Counted from the first letter of the stretch, positions 38,259 through 47,467 are shown. The stretch: DNA of 64,000 nucleotides from JAPPLB01 sp965218555 (GCA_965218555.1 OZ244625.1:5704001-5768000); one strand, 5' to 3'. Notes: a model not told the origin generated them from the sequence alone. Program-made: numbers and translations.

Positions 38259-39827
38259 TCAGTGGCGGAGGATTCTGCCGGGACGTTCGTTGGTGCGCTT
38301 GCCCTCGGCGATGACAGGGACTCCGTTAACGATCACGTAGTCGAAGCCGCTCGAGTATTGGTGCGGCTCCTCGAACGTGGCATTGTCCTGGACCTTGTTC
38401 GGATCAAAAAGCACGAGGTCGGCGGCGTAGCCTTCTCGGACGAGTCCGCGGTCATTCAGCTTGAACGTACGCGCTGGAAGTGACGTCGCTTTGCGGACAG
38501 CGTCCTCCAGGGTCAGCACTTTGCGCTTTCGGACGTACTCCGCAAAGGCTCGGGCGTAGGTCCCGTAGGAGCGTGGGTGGGGCACGCCCTCTCCGAACTT
38601 CAAGATATACCCGTCGCTGGAGATGGCGGTGTTCGGATACCGCATGATGCGCTCGACGTCTTCGTCACTCATCGAGTGGAAGACCATCGGCACGCGGCCT
38701 TTTTCCACGAGTTCAAGGATCGTTGTAATCTCATTGTCGATCGTGGCTGCTCGGCCGCGCAGTCGGTTCACTTCGCTGATCGTTTTCCCGGCCAGCTCCG
38801 GCTCCCAATCGCACGAAGCGACCGTGGCATAGGAATAATCGCCGAAACCCTTCTTGTCGAGAATCTCCTTCATGCCCTCGATGATCCTGGCGCGCGTTTC
38901 GGGATTGCGCAGGCGGCCTCGGATGGCTTCCTGGCTATCCGCCAGCGCCCATGTCGGCAGCGTCGTGCGCACGCCGGTGCTTGAGCGGTTGTAAGGATAT
39001 TGGTCGACTACCATGTCGATGCCTTTACGGCGGTACTCCTCGACGAGCGCGATCGACTTGTCGCTGCCGCCCCAGTGGTGCTTGTTGCTGATCTTGAAAT
39101 GAGAGACCTGAACGGGCACGCCTGCCTGCTCGCCAATGTACGCCGCTTCGCGGATAGCCGCCAGCACCTCGGCGCCCTCGTTGCGCATGTGCGTGGCATA
39201 GACGCCGCCGTGTTCGCCCGCGACCTTGGCAAGTGCGAGAACTTCATCCGTGTCGGCGTACGTTCCGGGGATGTAGATCAGACCGGTCGATAATCCCACC
39301 GCGCCCGCCTTCATCGAGCGCGCAACGATGTCTTTCATCTTTTGCAGCTCATCCGGCATGGCGGCGCGCTTGGCGGCGCCCATCACTTCCTGGCGGACGG
39401 AGTTGTGCCCGATCAGCGTCATCAGGTTCAGTCCCAGCCCGCTTCGTTCCAGATCGGCGAACCACACCTCGAGGTCGATCTTCGACGAGCCGCAGTTGCC
39501 GGTGATCATGGTCGTCTTGCCGTCCATCGTGTAGTTGAACGCGTCCGGATAGTCGACGATGCCCGGGCGATAGATACGGCCCTCGATATGTGCGTGGACA
39601 TCGATGAAGCCCGGAGTCAACACACGGCGGTCGGCGGCGATCACCGCATCAGCGGTCTTGCCGGAGAGACTTCCGATAGCGGCGATTCTGCCGCCGTTGG
39701 CGCCGACATCGGCGAGAAACCAAGGGTTGCCCGTGCCATCGACGACACGGGCGTGGCGGATGAGAAGCTCGAAGTCCGCTGCGGTGAGCGAGCAAACCAG
39801 AAACAGGGCAGAAAGCAAGATGCGCAT
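38259..39827 (-). CDS. Exported D-aminoacylase / N-acyl-D-amino-acid deacylase-family protein
   Basis: A 522-residue amidohydrolase with a signal peptide (MRILLSALFLVCSLTAA). Family markers: VVDGTGNPWFLADVG, GFIDVHAHIEG, the Cys-containing GNCG, QVSHFK(ISNKHHWG) with zinc-site Lys/His, and STGLIYIPGTYADTDEV. C-terminal DLVLFDPNKVQDNATF is highly typical. It is predicted to release D-amino acids from N-acyl derivatives, possibly from peptidoglycan or peptide turnover. ATG 39827 has GGAG 7 bases upstream. Confidence 0.9.
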   Translation of the reverse strand: MRILLSALFLVCSLTAADFELLIRHARVVDGTGNPWFLADVGANGGRIAAIGSLSGKTADAVIAADRRVLTPGFIDVHAHIEGRIYRPGIVDYPDAFNYTMDGKTTMITGNCGSSKIDLEVWFADLERSGLGLNLMTLIGHNSVRQEVMGAAKRAAMPDELQKMKDIVARSMKAGAVGLSTGLIYIPGTYADTDEVLALAKVAGEHGGVYATHMRNEGAEVLAAIREAAYIGEQAGVPVQVSHFKISNKHHWGGSDKSIALVEEYRRKGIDMVVDQYPYNRSSTGVRTTLPTWALADSQEAIRGRLRNPETRARIIEGMKEILDKKGFGDYSYATVASCDWEPELAGKTISEVNRLRGRAATIDNEITTILELVEKGRVPMVFHSMSDEDVERIMRYPNTAISSDGYILKFGEGVPHPRSYGTYARAFAEYVRKRKVLTLEDAVRKATSLPARTFKLNDRGLVREGYAADLVLFDPNKVQDNATFEEPHQYSSGFDYVIVNGVPVIAEGKRTNERPGRILRH

Positions 39828-40002
39828 GGGGAATCTCCGATCCCCGATTGTAACCTCGAACCGGCAGTCGGCGACTAGCTGCTGTGCCTGCAGTGGTAAG
39901 CCCAATCACTGCCTGTATGGGCTTTTTTTCGAGAACTGCATAGCGAGACCGATATGACGAGAGTTGTTCGAAAACCGGGATGGCAATGGTACAATTCTCG
40001 AC

Positions 40003-41106
40003 ATGAAGACCTGTCTGTCTCGCCGCGGCTTTCTCGCCGCTTCCGCCGCCATGGCCGTTGCTCCCGCTCTGCCGGGGGCCGCAATCAAGCCCGTACAGGA
40101 ATTCCGCCGCGGCGGCATGGTGTACCGGCAACTCGGGAACAGCGACCTCTATGTATCGCTGCTGTCATTCGGGTCGCATTGCGACCCCGCCTACAAGGTG
40201 AAAGCGAAGCACAGCCGGGTGCTGAACCTCGAGGGTCAGGAGCGCCGGGACCGCCAACTTGCGCGGTCTTTCGATCTTGGTGTCAACATGGTCGACACCT
40301 ACGAGAACAACGGCCAGTGGGAGCCGCTTGCGCGCATGGTCAAGCCGCGCCGGGACAAGGTGCTCGTTTCGATCTGCCGGCAGTTCCCGATGTTCGTCGG
40401 CGAGAACATCGACCGCGCCGTCAAGCTTTACGGCCATGTCGATCTCTATCGCATCTACGTTGCGGCCGGCGAGAAAGTGCGGATGAAGGATCTCGAAGAT
40501 TGGGACGTTCTCCGCAAAGCCAAGAAAGCGGGCAAGCTGCGGACGATCGGCATCTCGACGCACAGCGAAGCGATCATGATGAGCGCGCTCGAGGAGTTCG
40601 AAGATCTCGACTACGTGATGTTTCCCTATAACTTCATTCACGCGCGCACGGACTATACGGACTTCATTCCTGCGGCGCGAAAGAAGGGTGTGGGCCTGAT
40701 CGCGATCAAGCCGCTGTCGGCGGGCTCGATCGTGAACCTCGATCCACTGGCGAACCCGGGAACGAAGCCGGAGAACTACAACATGCGGCTGTACCGCAAC
40801 ACGCATCGCCCGCTGCCGCCCGCCTTGGTCGCCGAGTTGACGAAGAGCCTCAAGCGCATGCCGGACGAAACGCTTTGCCAAGCCGCCCTGCGGTTTGTGT
40901 ACACGCGTCCGTTCATGACAGCCGCGATGCCGGGAATGTTCGAAGACTACATGGTCGAGGACAACTATCAGGCGCTCCAGCGGTCGCTGACGTTGAACAG
41001 CGAGGAGCAGAGCACTCTCAAAGCTGCCCGGAAGGTCGCCGACGCGATGGGGCCGGGCTGGCTGCCGCCGCACTACCGCTGGCTCGACCGCGAGTTCCGG
41101 GCGTGA
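40003..41106 (+). CDS. Tat-exported aldo-keto-reductase-fold protein with altered catalytic tetrad
   Basis: A 367-residue AKR-fold protein. It has a Tat signal (LSRRGFLAASAAMAVAPALPGAA). The fold is clear (MVYRQLGNSDLYVSLLSFG, FDLGVNMVDTYENN, AGKLRTIGISTHS, LIAIKPLSAG). The usual tetrad is Asp-Tyr-Lys-His. Here Asp is kept (VDT), but the Lys position reads LVSICRQ and the His position LYRIYVA, so Lys and His seem replaced. The TGA stop overlaps the next start as GTGA, coupling it to a multihaem protein. Confidence 0.8.
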   Translation: MKTCLSRRGFLAASAAMAVAPALPGAAIKPVQEFRRGGMVYRQLGNSDLYVSLLSFGSHCDPAYKVKAKHSRVLNLEGQERRDRQLARSFDLGVNMVDTYENNGQWEPLARMVKPRRDKVLVSICRQFPMFVGENIDRAVKLYGHVDLYRIYVAAGEKVRMKDLEDWDVLRKAKKAGKLRTIGISTHSEAIMMSALEEFEDLDYVMFPYNFIHARTDYTDFIPAARKKGVGLIAIKPLSAGSIVNLDPLANPGTKPENYNMRLYRNTHRPLPPALVAELTKSLKRMPDETLCQAALRFVYTRPFMTAAMPGMFEDYMVEDNYQALQRSLTLNSEEQSTLKAARKVADAMGPGWLPPHYRWLDREFRA

Positions 41107-42467
41107 ATCGGCCGCACCGTTTCGATCGGCTTGTGCCGGTCGGCATCCTTCTGGCGCTCTGCGTCTTTTCCGCTTCGGCTCAATCGAACCTTGGTCAGGC
41201 GGGTGTGTGTTCGCGCTGCCATGTAGTGTCGGTCCTCGAGTGGCGGATCTCGGGGCACTTCGAAACCGGGATCAACTGTCAAGCCTGTCACGGTCCCAGT
41301 GCAGCGCACGTCGCAAACGAGCGCAACGAGGTTAGCCCCGACCGTATCCCCCGCGGCAAGGCGGCTGACGGACTTTGCTCGACTTGCCACAACCAGGGGT
41401 GTCCCTCAACGAAGCGCACGGGGGATTGCCTTGACTGCCACAATTCCCATTCGCTGACCAAGCCGCAACAGATTCAGGCTTTTCAGGGCGATCGTTCGCA
41501 GGACCCGATCCACCAGGCAATGGCGCGATTCGCCGAGTTTCGCCGAACGATGGAAAGCGCCGAGGGCCTCGTTGCCAAGCAGGATTGGGCCGCCGCCAAG
41601 GAACTGTTCGAAGAAGCACTGCGCCAGCGGCCGGGAGACGCGGAGGCGCTCGCGCGCATCGTATTCTGCGAGCGGCGGCTGGCGCCGGAGCTGCCCGGCT
41701 TCGAGATCGTCGGCGACGAGTTCGATGCCGTGACGGGCTTGCCTATAGAGGTGAAAGTTGCCGGCACCGGCATTGTCATGCGTCTGGCGCCCGGTGGGGA
41801 GTTCGACATCGGAAGCGAGGACTTCAAGGGTTCGCAGCCGGTCCATACCGTGTCGGTCAAGCCTTTCTATCTGGGCAAGTTCGAGGTGACTCAGAACGAC
41901 TGGGAGGCTGTGATGGGGACCAATCCCAGTGAGCACAACACCTCCGGCAAACTGCCGGTCGAGCGGGTCTCCTGGCATGATTCGCAGGAGTTCGTGCGCA
42001 GGCTGAGCGCGAGGGTGGCGGCCGGTGGGTTCCGGTTGCCGACCGAGGCGGAGTGGGAGTACGCCGCACGCGCCGGCGACGATTTGTTCACGCATTTCGA
42101 GTTGGCGCGCTATGCATGGTATCGAGAGAACTCGGGAGAGTCGGCTCCGGACGTGGACTTCCGCAAGATCGACACCTACTCGACCCATCCCGTCGGCGAG
42201 AAAGAGCCGAACCGCTGGGGCTTTCACGACATGCTTGGCAATGTGTGGGAATGGACTTCGAGCCTGCTTAGAAGCTATTTCTACGACCCGGCGGACGGCC
42301 GAGAATCACCGGCCGCGGCGGGTCACCGCGTGGTGCGAGGCGGTGGATACGCCGATATGGCCGACCTGCTTGACCCTGCCCTTCGCCACGGCGAGCGCCC
42401 CGGCCGGCGATACCGCTGGAACGGTTTGCGATTGGCTCGCGACATTCCGGTCGCGAATCGCCATTAA
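41103..42467 (+). CDS. Multihaem cytochrome c / FGE-sulfatase-domain fusion protein
   Basis: 454 residues from GTG 41103, which overlaps the AKR stop (GTGA). A signal peptide (VGILLALCVFSASAQ) is followed by four CXXCH haem sites: CSRCH (36-40), CQACH (59-63), CSTCH (92-96) and CLDCH (109-113). A helical TPR-like linker follows (about 140-190), then an FGE/SUMF1-type domain (about 225-450: GKFEVTQNDWEAVMG, VSWHDSQEF, FRLPTEAEWEYAARAG, GNVWEWTS, VVRGGGY, NGLRLAR). The active-site Cys pair of true formylglycine-generating enzymes is not evident. Electron transfer combined with a carbohydrate- or protein-binding domain is inferred. Confidence 0.82.
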   Translation: MNRPHRFDRLVPVGILLALCVFSASAQSNLGQAGVCSRCHVVSVLEWRISGHFETGINCQACHGPSAAHVANERNEVSPDRIPRGKAADGLCSTCHNQGCPSTKRTGDCLDCHNSHSLTKPQQIQAFQGDRSQDPIHQAMARFAEFRRTMESAEGLVAKQDWAAAKELFEEALRQRPGDAEALARIVFCERRLAPELPGFEIVGDEFDAVTGLPIEVKVAGTGIVMRLAPGGEFDIGSEDFKGSQPVHTVSVKPFYLGKFEVTQNDWEAVMGTNPSEHNTSGKLPVERVSWHDSQEFVRRLSARVAAGGFRLPTEAEWEYAARAGDDLFTHFELARYAWYRENSGESAPDVDFRKIDTYSTHPVGEKEPNRWGFHDMLGNVWEWTSSLLRSYFYDPADGRESPAAAGHRVVRGGGYADMADLLDPALRHGERPGRRYRWNGLRLARDIPVANRH

Positions 42468-43136
42468 CTCCGCAGGCTCGGGACTCAAGATTGATGAACT
42501 CGTTCAGATACCTGCCGTACACCTGAAAGCTGAAGTGACAGTGTAGGGACAGAGCCTGAAACAATACTCCGGCTGCCGCATGCGCGGCCTTTGGAGCCAT
42601 GCTCCCGAAACCCAAGCGACTATCTGGGGTAGAAGTCGAGTTATCGCGCGAGGCGCTTAGCGCCCTCTACCATCAGCTCTCTTTTGACTAATAACCACGC
42701 TTTGGTTTTATGTACCTCGGTGCTAGTGTTCAGCAGGCGGGAGTCAAGCCAAGCGAGCATATCTGAGATACGGGGAACCATGAAGAGATAAGGACGATTC
42801 ACACGGGGAATAATGCTACTATGGGCTATCCCCGAGGACGCAGTACGCGTGTGGGCAGGGACGCCTGAAGCCAGGACCTGGGCAATGGTGATCGGAAGGT
42901 TAGAATTAACGTCCGGAGAACCGATTGGTTCGGAATTGGCGAGCCATCGAGTTATCCTGCAGGTCGATAAACCCTCCGCGAGTAGCACCTCGCATTCGTT
43001 CAGCCGTTTTCCAAACTCTCGTCGATGGTGGAATTTGCCCTCCGCCGGCGCTCGAACACCATCCGGTTAACGGACGGGTGAATGACCCTCACCCGATTCG
43101 AATTCAAATGGAGTAAAACCATGCTACCACAGATTA
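42468..43136. other. Gene-free stretch with a relic of a TonB-receptor leader
   Basis: About 670 bases with no intact gene. A segment at 42742-42806 closely matches the leader and start region of the TonB-dependent receptor gene at 47468, including GGGAACCATG. Here the frame is closed by TAA three codons after the ATG. The remainder is unrecognised. The IS630 element begins at 43137. Confidence 0.5.
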
Positions 43137-43955
43137 TTGAGTCTCGCATAGTATACCGTCCATCAAAACAAAGAGAAGACAGCTTCCAGAAGGCAGTAAT
43201 CAAGCGCGGTTTGCGGCGCATGCGGCGCAGCGCTTGGCGAGCCTGCGCACTTGGCTCGCGGTAGTCCTTCGGACAGACGTTGGGCCGTTCGTGCTGCTTC
43301 CAGTAGGCCCAGATGTACTGCACCGGGTTCAGCTCCGGCGCATAGGGCGGCAAGTACTCCGTCACGATGCGCCCCTTGGAGAGTTCGATGAACTCCCGCA
43401 CCAGGCGGCTGCGGTGGGCCGGCAATCGATCCCAGACGATCAGCAACGGTTGGTCGATGTGACGCACGAGCGCTTTGAGAAAGTCGATCACCTCGGCTTG
43501 GCTGATCGCGCCCGGATCGAGCCGGAAGTAGAAGTTGCGCAGCGTCAGCCCCGCTGCGACGGAAAGCCTCTGCCCGTTGAAGTTGAACGCCAGGACGGGC
43601 GTCGGGCCGCGCGGCGCCCAACTGCGGCAACGATGCGGCTTCTGACTCAATCCGCTTTCGTCGATGAAGACCAGCGTACGGCCTTCGGTTTGGGCTTTTT
43701 TCAAGGGCCGGGGAAGTCTTGCGCTGCCAAGTGCGGAGCGCCTTTTCGTTGCGCTCCCGCGCCTGGCCGAGCGGGCGTTGCGGGCTCCAGCCGAGCCCCC
43801 GCAGGATCTTCCAGACGTGGCCTTCGTGGTAGTCGACCCCGAACTCCTCTGCGATCAGGCGAGCCACCCGCGGACAAGTCCACAGGGGCGTGGGGAAGCC
43901 GTGTGCCTCGGGGCCTGCCAGCAACAGCGACACCAGCCGTTCCCGTTGCGCGGCG
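43137..43955 (-). pseudogene. IS630 transposase, middle and C-terminal part
   Basis: Reads on the minus strand. The upstream frame (LLLAGPEAHGFPT, LWTCPRVARLIAEEFGV, YHEGHVWKILRGLGWSPQRP) continues the N-terminal fragment beyond the IS481 copy. A second frame begins at a T6 tract in the plus strand (43696-43701) and carries the catalytic triad: VFIDESGLS, IVWDRLPAHRS and YAPELNPVQYIW. The frame change at the A6 run may be programmed or a lesion. The gene is inactive because its N-terminus is separated. Confidence 0.8.
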
Positions 43956-43956
43956 T

Positions 43957-44907
43957 CTAACTGTGGAACCTCAACAGGTTGTCCCCGGTCAGACTGATTC
44001 GACTGATGGGCGGGTTGGCTTTAAGACTAGCGTGTGGGCGGTGCCAATTGTAGCGGTGGAGCCAGTGTCTGAGGTGTTGGGCACGCTGGGTGGAGGTGTG
44101 ATAGGTGTGGGCGTAGGCCCACTCACGTAGCGCGGTCTGGATGAAGCGTTCGGCTTTGCCGTTGGTAGGAGGGGTGAAGGGCCGGGTGAAGCGATGGCGT
44201 AGGCCGCGTTGGGCACAGCGTGCATGGAAGGCCCTGGAACGGTAACACCCGCCGTTGTCAGTGAGCACGCGGCGGACGCGGATGCCGAGGCGGTGGTAGT
44301 AGTCGAGGGCGGCGGTGAGGAAGGCCGCGGCAGTGGCGGCGGTCTGGTCGGGATAGAGCTGGGAGAAGGCGAGACGGGAGTGGTCGTCGACGCAGACATG
44401 AAGGTATTCCCAGCCGGCGCCGGGGCTGGAGTGGCGGCGGTCCCCGGTGACGCGGTGACCGGGGCGGCGAAAGCGGCCGAGTTTCTTGATATCAAGGTGC
44501 AGCAGGTCGCCCGGGTGCGGGTGTTCGTAGCGGCGGACGGGCGGCGGCGGGTCGAGGGCACTAAGGCGAGCAAGCCCCTGGCGGCGGAGGACTCGACTGA
44601 CGGTAGCGGGCGCCACCCCAACAGTGGCGGCGATCTGGGCGCCGGTCCAGCGCAGCCGGCGCAAGGCGGTGATGCGGCTGATGAGAGTGGCAGGTATGCT
44701 GCGGGGCGAGCGGTGCGGACGCGAACTGCGGTCGAGCAATCCGTCCGCGCCCTCAGCCCGATAGCGGGCCACCCACTTGCGCACCGTGCGTGCGCAGACC
44801 CCGAAGGCGCTGGCCACCGCCTTCGGGGTCTGGCCCTGGTCGAGAATCCGCCGGACGACAGCGGCTCGACTCTGCGGCGTCAACTTGGCATTCTGATGGA
44901 TGTTCAC
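43957..44907 (-). CDS. IS481-family transposase, copy 2
   Basis: A 316-residue DDE transposase almost identical to that at 9182-10132, with scattered substitutions (for example QSRAAV for KSRADV near the start, and VLRRQ for VLLRQ). Catalytic motifs LLHLDIKK, LTDNGG and NGKAERFIQ are intact, so it may be active. The TAG stop again comes from the duplicated target (43959-43957), giving a final Ser instead of Thr. Confidence 0.93.
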   Translation of the reverse strand: MNIHQNAKLTPQSRAAVVRRILDQGQTPKAVASAFGVCARTVRKWVARYRAEGADGLLDRSSRPHRSPRSIPATLISRITALRRLRWTGAQIAATVGVAPATVSRVLRRQGLARLSALDPPPPVRRYEHPHPGDLLHLDIKKLGRFRRPGHRVTGDRRHSSPGAGWEYLHVCVDDHSRLAFSQLYPDQTAATAAAFLTAALDYYHRLGIRVRRVLTDNGGCYRSRAFHARCAQRGLRHRFTRPFTPPTNGKAERFIQTALREWAYAHTYHTSTQRAQHLRHWLHRYNWHRPHASLKANPPISRISLTGDNLLRFHS

Positions 44908-44992
44908 TTGGTCCTCCTTCCGGGAAACTTTGTGCTTGGTACCCTCAGTTTCCTCGGTTGGGACCGAGTGAACAACCTATTGAAAGATCACA
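43962..44992 (-). mobile_element. IS481-family insertion sequence, copy 2 (1031 bp), nested in IS630
   Basis: Same length and ends as copy 1. The 6-bp target duplication TCTAAC is perfect (43956-43961 and 44993-44998). The target core CTAA differs from CTAG at copy 1 by one base. Insertion split the IS630 transposase gene, so IS481 arrived later. Confidence 0.93.
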
Positions 44993-44993
44993 T

Positions 44994-45230
44994 CTAACAG
45001 CGTCTAGCGCGTCTAACAGCGGCTTGCGCCCGGCTCGCCCGGCTTGACGCAGCCCGGCCGGTCCCTGCCGACGGTACTGCCGCCGCCATGCACTCACGGT
45101 ATTGCCGCGCGACCTTCTCCCGTCTCGCCGTCTCGGACTGATTCAGGCCTTGGTCGAGCAGTCGCATCGCTTCGAAACGGCGCTTCTCCAGCGCCTCGAA
45201 ATCCCGCTTCACACCTTTGGGGTTGCCCAT
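44994..45230 (-). pseudogene. IS630 transposase, N-terminal fragment
   Basis: Reads MGNPKGVKRDFEALEKRR, FEAMRLLDQGLNQSETARRE, the helix-turn-helix start of IS630 transposases; the frame then degrades and stops at the IS481 junction. A short 12-base repeat at 19-base spacing (TCTAACAGCGTCTAGCGCGTCTAACAGC is its core region, 44993-45020) disrupts the original frame. Confidence 0.75.
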
Positions 45231-45320
45231 ACATATATAGATGCTGCAAATTACTAAAAGATGTCATAATACTTTGCGGGACTCAATAAATGGAGCCGGA
45301 GAGAAGGAATTCTAATTGCG

Positions 45321-45920
45321 ATGCCTGTCGGTCGTATCGACGGGAGCAACCACATTGAATGCCAGAATATCTTGGAGTCTGAAATCGATCCTGACGAGAA
45401 AGCCTTGATTCTGGATTTTGTGCAATTGGGCTACATCAGCAGCGCGGGCCTTCGCGTTTGTCTGACCCTTGCCAAGAAGTTTAACGAACCTGGAAAGGCC
45501 TTCGGCATCTGTAACCTCTCCAACTCGATCCACGATATTGTCTCAGTGAGCGGCTTTGATAAGATCATGTCGATTCACAAGTCGCGGAGTGTGGCAATCG
45601 AGGCAATGACAGGGCAGACCGGCGCCGGAAGTGGTCAGGAGGAAACGGAGACGACCAGCACCATACCGCTGAGGAGCGTAGTCAACCTCGATATTGTCGG
45701 AGAAAACATATGGGATATTGCCAATTTCACGATCGAGAAATACGAATATAAAAACGACCGCACTCTTTCCCTTCAGGCACGGGAGGCAGTGATTGCTGAA
45801 ATTACGAATTCCCTGTGGCAATACGTCGAGCGTTTGAAGACGCGGCGCAAGAAAATTCTGGAGCAAATGTTCAGATCCGCCGAGGAAGCGCTGGACGAAG
45901 TCGTAGCGAAAACAAAATAA
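45321..45920 (+). CDS. STAS-domain protein (anti-sigma-factor antagonist-like), abutted by IS630
   Basis: A 199-residue protein. The STAS domain covers about residues 1-95 (GRIDGSN, LILDFVQLGYISSAGLRVCL, FGICNLSNSIHDIVSVSGFDKI); Ser in YISSAG is the usual phosphorylation site. The C-terminal half is unrelated and helical (SLQAREAVIAEITNSLW, then a Lys/Arg-rich coil). The frame is open upstream of the ATG and reads WSRREGILIAM, the expected first STAS strand, as far as the IS630 border. A few N-terminal codons were therefore probably replaced. Confidence 0.7.
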   Translation: MPVGRIDGSNHIECQNILESEIDPDEKALILDFVQLGYISSAGLRVCLTLAKKFNEPGKAFGICNLSNSIHDIVSVSGFDKIMSIHKSRSVAIEAMTGQTGAGSGQEETETTSTIPLRSVVNLDIVGENIWDIANFTIEKYEYKNDRTLSLQAREAVIAEITNSLWQYVERLKTRRKKILEQMFRSAEEALDEVVAKTK

Positions 45921-46080
45921 CGACAGCGGTGCCGGTCGTGCCGCATCGTTCGGTAAAGGCCCGATCGTTCACCACCGGGGGCGTGGCTTCCCAGTGCCCA
46001 TCGTCCATCTTTATGACGTGATCCCGGTAAACCCGACCAAGTAGGATTGGAAGTTCTCCGGCAGGAAGGAGAGCGAGGAG

Positions 46081-46338
46081 ATGAAGAAGAGTCGGTTGAG
46101 CGCAGAGAAGATCATCGAGGTCGCGAAACAGCTGGAGCCGGGGAGAAATGTCAGCGATCTGAGCCCCGAGTTCGGTGTTTCGACAGCGAGCATCTATGCC
46201 TGGAAATCGAGATACGCCGGGCTAGAGGTGAGCCAGCTGAAGCGGCTCAAAGAGCTCGAAGAAGAGAACCACCGACTGAAGACAGTGGTGGCAGTTCTCA
46301 GCCTCGACAAGGCGGCCCTTCAGTCGGTGATTGAATAA
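46081..46338 (+). CDS. IS3-family (IS407-like) transposase OrfA
   Basis: An 85-residue OrfA with the helix-turn-helix (SAEKIIEVAKQLEPGRNVSDLSPEFGVSTASIYAWKS) and ELEEENHRLKTVVAVLSLDK coiled segment typical of the IS407 subgroup. GGAGAGCGAGGAG precedes the ATG. The partner orfB downstream is broken, so this is probably a non-functional leftover. Confidence 0.85.
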   Translation: MKKSRLSAEKIIEVAKQLEPGRNVSDLSPEFGVSTASIYAWKSRYAGLEVSQLKRLKELEEENHRLKTVVAVLSLDKAALQSVIE

Positions 46339-46344
46339 AACGGA

Positions 46345-47030
46345 TGGAGCCGGAAGCGCGGCACCAGGACTTGCGGCACGTCATCGAGCGCTGCTCGATG
46401 AGCTAACAACGTCGTGTCGTCTGCTGTAGCTGGACCGCTCCAGCTACAGTTACCGGCCGAGACAGAAGCGTGACGAGGAGATACGTGAGCGGCTGCTCCA
46501 ACTTGGCCGCTGCGCATCCGAGCTACAGCTACCGGCGCCGGGGAGTGATCTTGCGGCGCGAAGGACAACAAGTGAATCACAAGAAGGTCGAGCGGCTCTA
46601 ACGTCAATAGGGTTTGGCGATGTTCCAGCGCAAGAGCAAACAGCTCATCCGAGGCGCTCACGCTACCAAGCCAGCACTCGAAGGCGCCAATCAACAATGG
46701 TCGCTGGACTTCGTCAGCGACGCGACAGCACAGGGACGGGTGCTGCGCCTGTTGACGGTGATCTATGCTCATACGCGTGAGTGCCTCGTCATCGACACCG
46801 ACGCGTCCTTGACCATCCGCCGATGACGGCCGCTCGGGAGAAGGTTCTTGAGCAGCGACTACGACAGCAGGCGATTAGCGTGGACAACGGCCCGGAGTTC
46901 CGATCACGCTACTTCCGCGCTTGGTACGACGGCAAAGGGATCCGGCTTGATTTCATCGAGCCAGGCAATCCGATGCAGAATACGTTCATCGAATGCTTCA
47001 CCCAGCGTTTCCGTGACGATTGTCAATGGC
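46345..47030 (+). pseudogene. IS3-family (IS407-like) transposase OrfB, multiply frameshifted
   Basis: Pieces of the DDE integrase domain lie in different frames: ANQQWSLDFVSDATAQG and VLTVIYAHTRECLVI (here LLTVIYAHT) near 46690-46790, then VDNGPEFRSRYFRAW, IRLDFIEPGNPMQNTFIECF and RFRDDC up to about 47022. The first part has in-frame stops, and the C-terminal end is missing. The catalytic Asp, Asp and Glu are still visible across frames. Confidence 0.8.
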
Positions 47031-47467
47031 AACCTAAAATTGCGCACTTCTGGGGGGAGGTCCACTGCGGGTTTCGCAGACTTCCCCCAACCATTCCGGG
47101 GTGGCTTCATGCGTCGGGCAGAGGGAGCGGAGCGACCGGAGACCGAGAGATAGGAAGCGCTCGGGGGCAACGCCCGCCGGACGCGCCGTCACGGCAGCCT
47201 GTCACCGGACACACTCCAGCGCCGGCCGGGCGCTACGGTCCACAGGAGTGCACAACACTGGCGAACAGGAACCGCAAGCCGTAGCGAGACCGGAGCCGGC
47301 CGCGGTGGTGCAAAGGAGCCGGAGTTCCCATAAAAAGGCCTCTGAGCCGGCACAGGGCCTTGACAGGTTATGGGGCCGTTGTGCTACCACTCGAGCAGCG
47401 TATAGCACAAGCCACCGGTACAGGGAGAAGTCAAGCCCAGCGAACATGCCTGAGGAACGAGGGAACC
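47031..47467. other. Intergenic region before the TonB receptor gene
   Basis: About 440 GC-rich bases with frequent ACCGGAG-like words and no supported gene. The leader just before 47468 is shared with the relic at 42742-42806. A TTGACA at about 47361 lacks a good -10 partner. Confidence 0.4.

Larger units (their letters stand above)
43137..45286 (-). mobile_element. IS630-family element split by an IS481 insertion
   Basis: Inverted repeats TTGAGTCTCGCATAGTAT (from 43137) and, on the other strand, TTGAGTCCCGCAAAGTAT (ending 45286) are flanked by TA on both sides, the IS630 target. Removing the IS481 copy and one 6-bp duplication leaves about 1113 bp, normal for the family. The transposase gene is in pieces on both sides of the insert. 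Confidence 0.85.

Noticed and set aside
44209..44997. 262-codon plus-strand frames opposite both IS481 transposases (also 9434-10222)
   Set aside because: GC-rich antisense of the transposase genes; repeated only because the element is repeated.
47361..47390. TTGACA as a -35 box for the TonB receptor
   Set aside because: No acceptable -10 hexamer at 16-18 bp.
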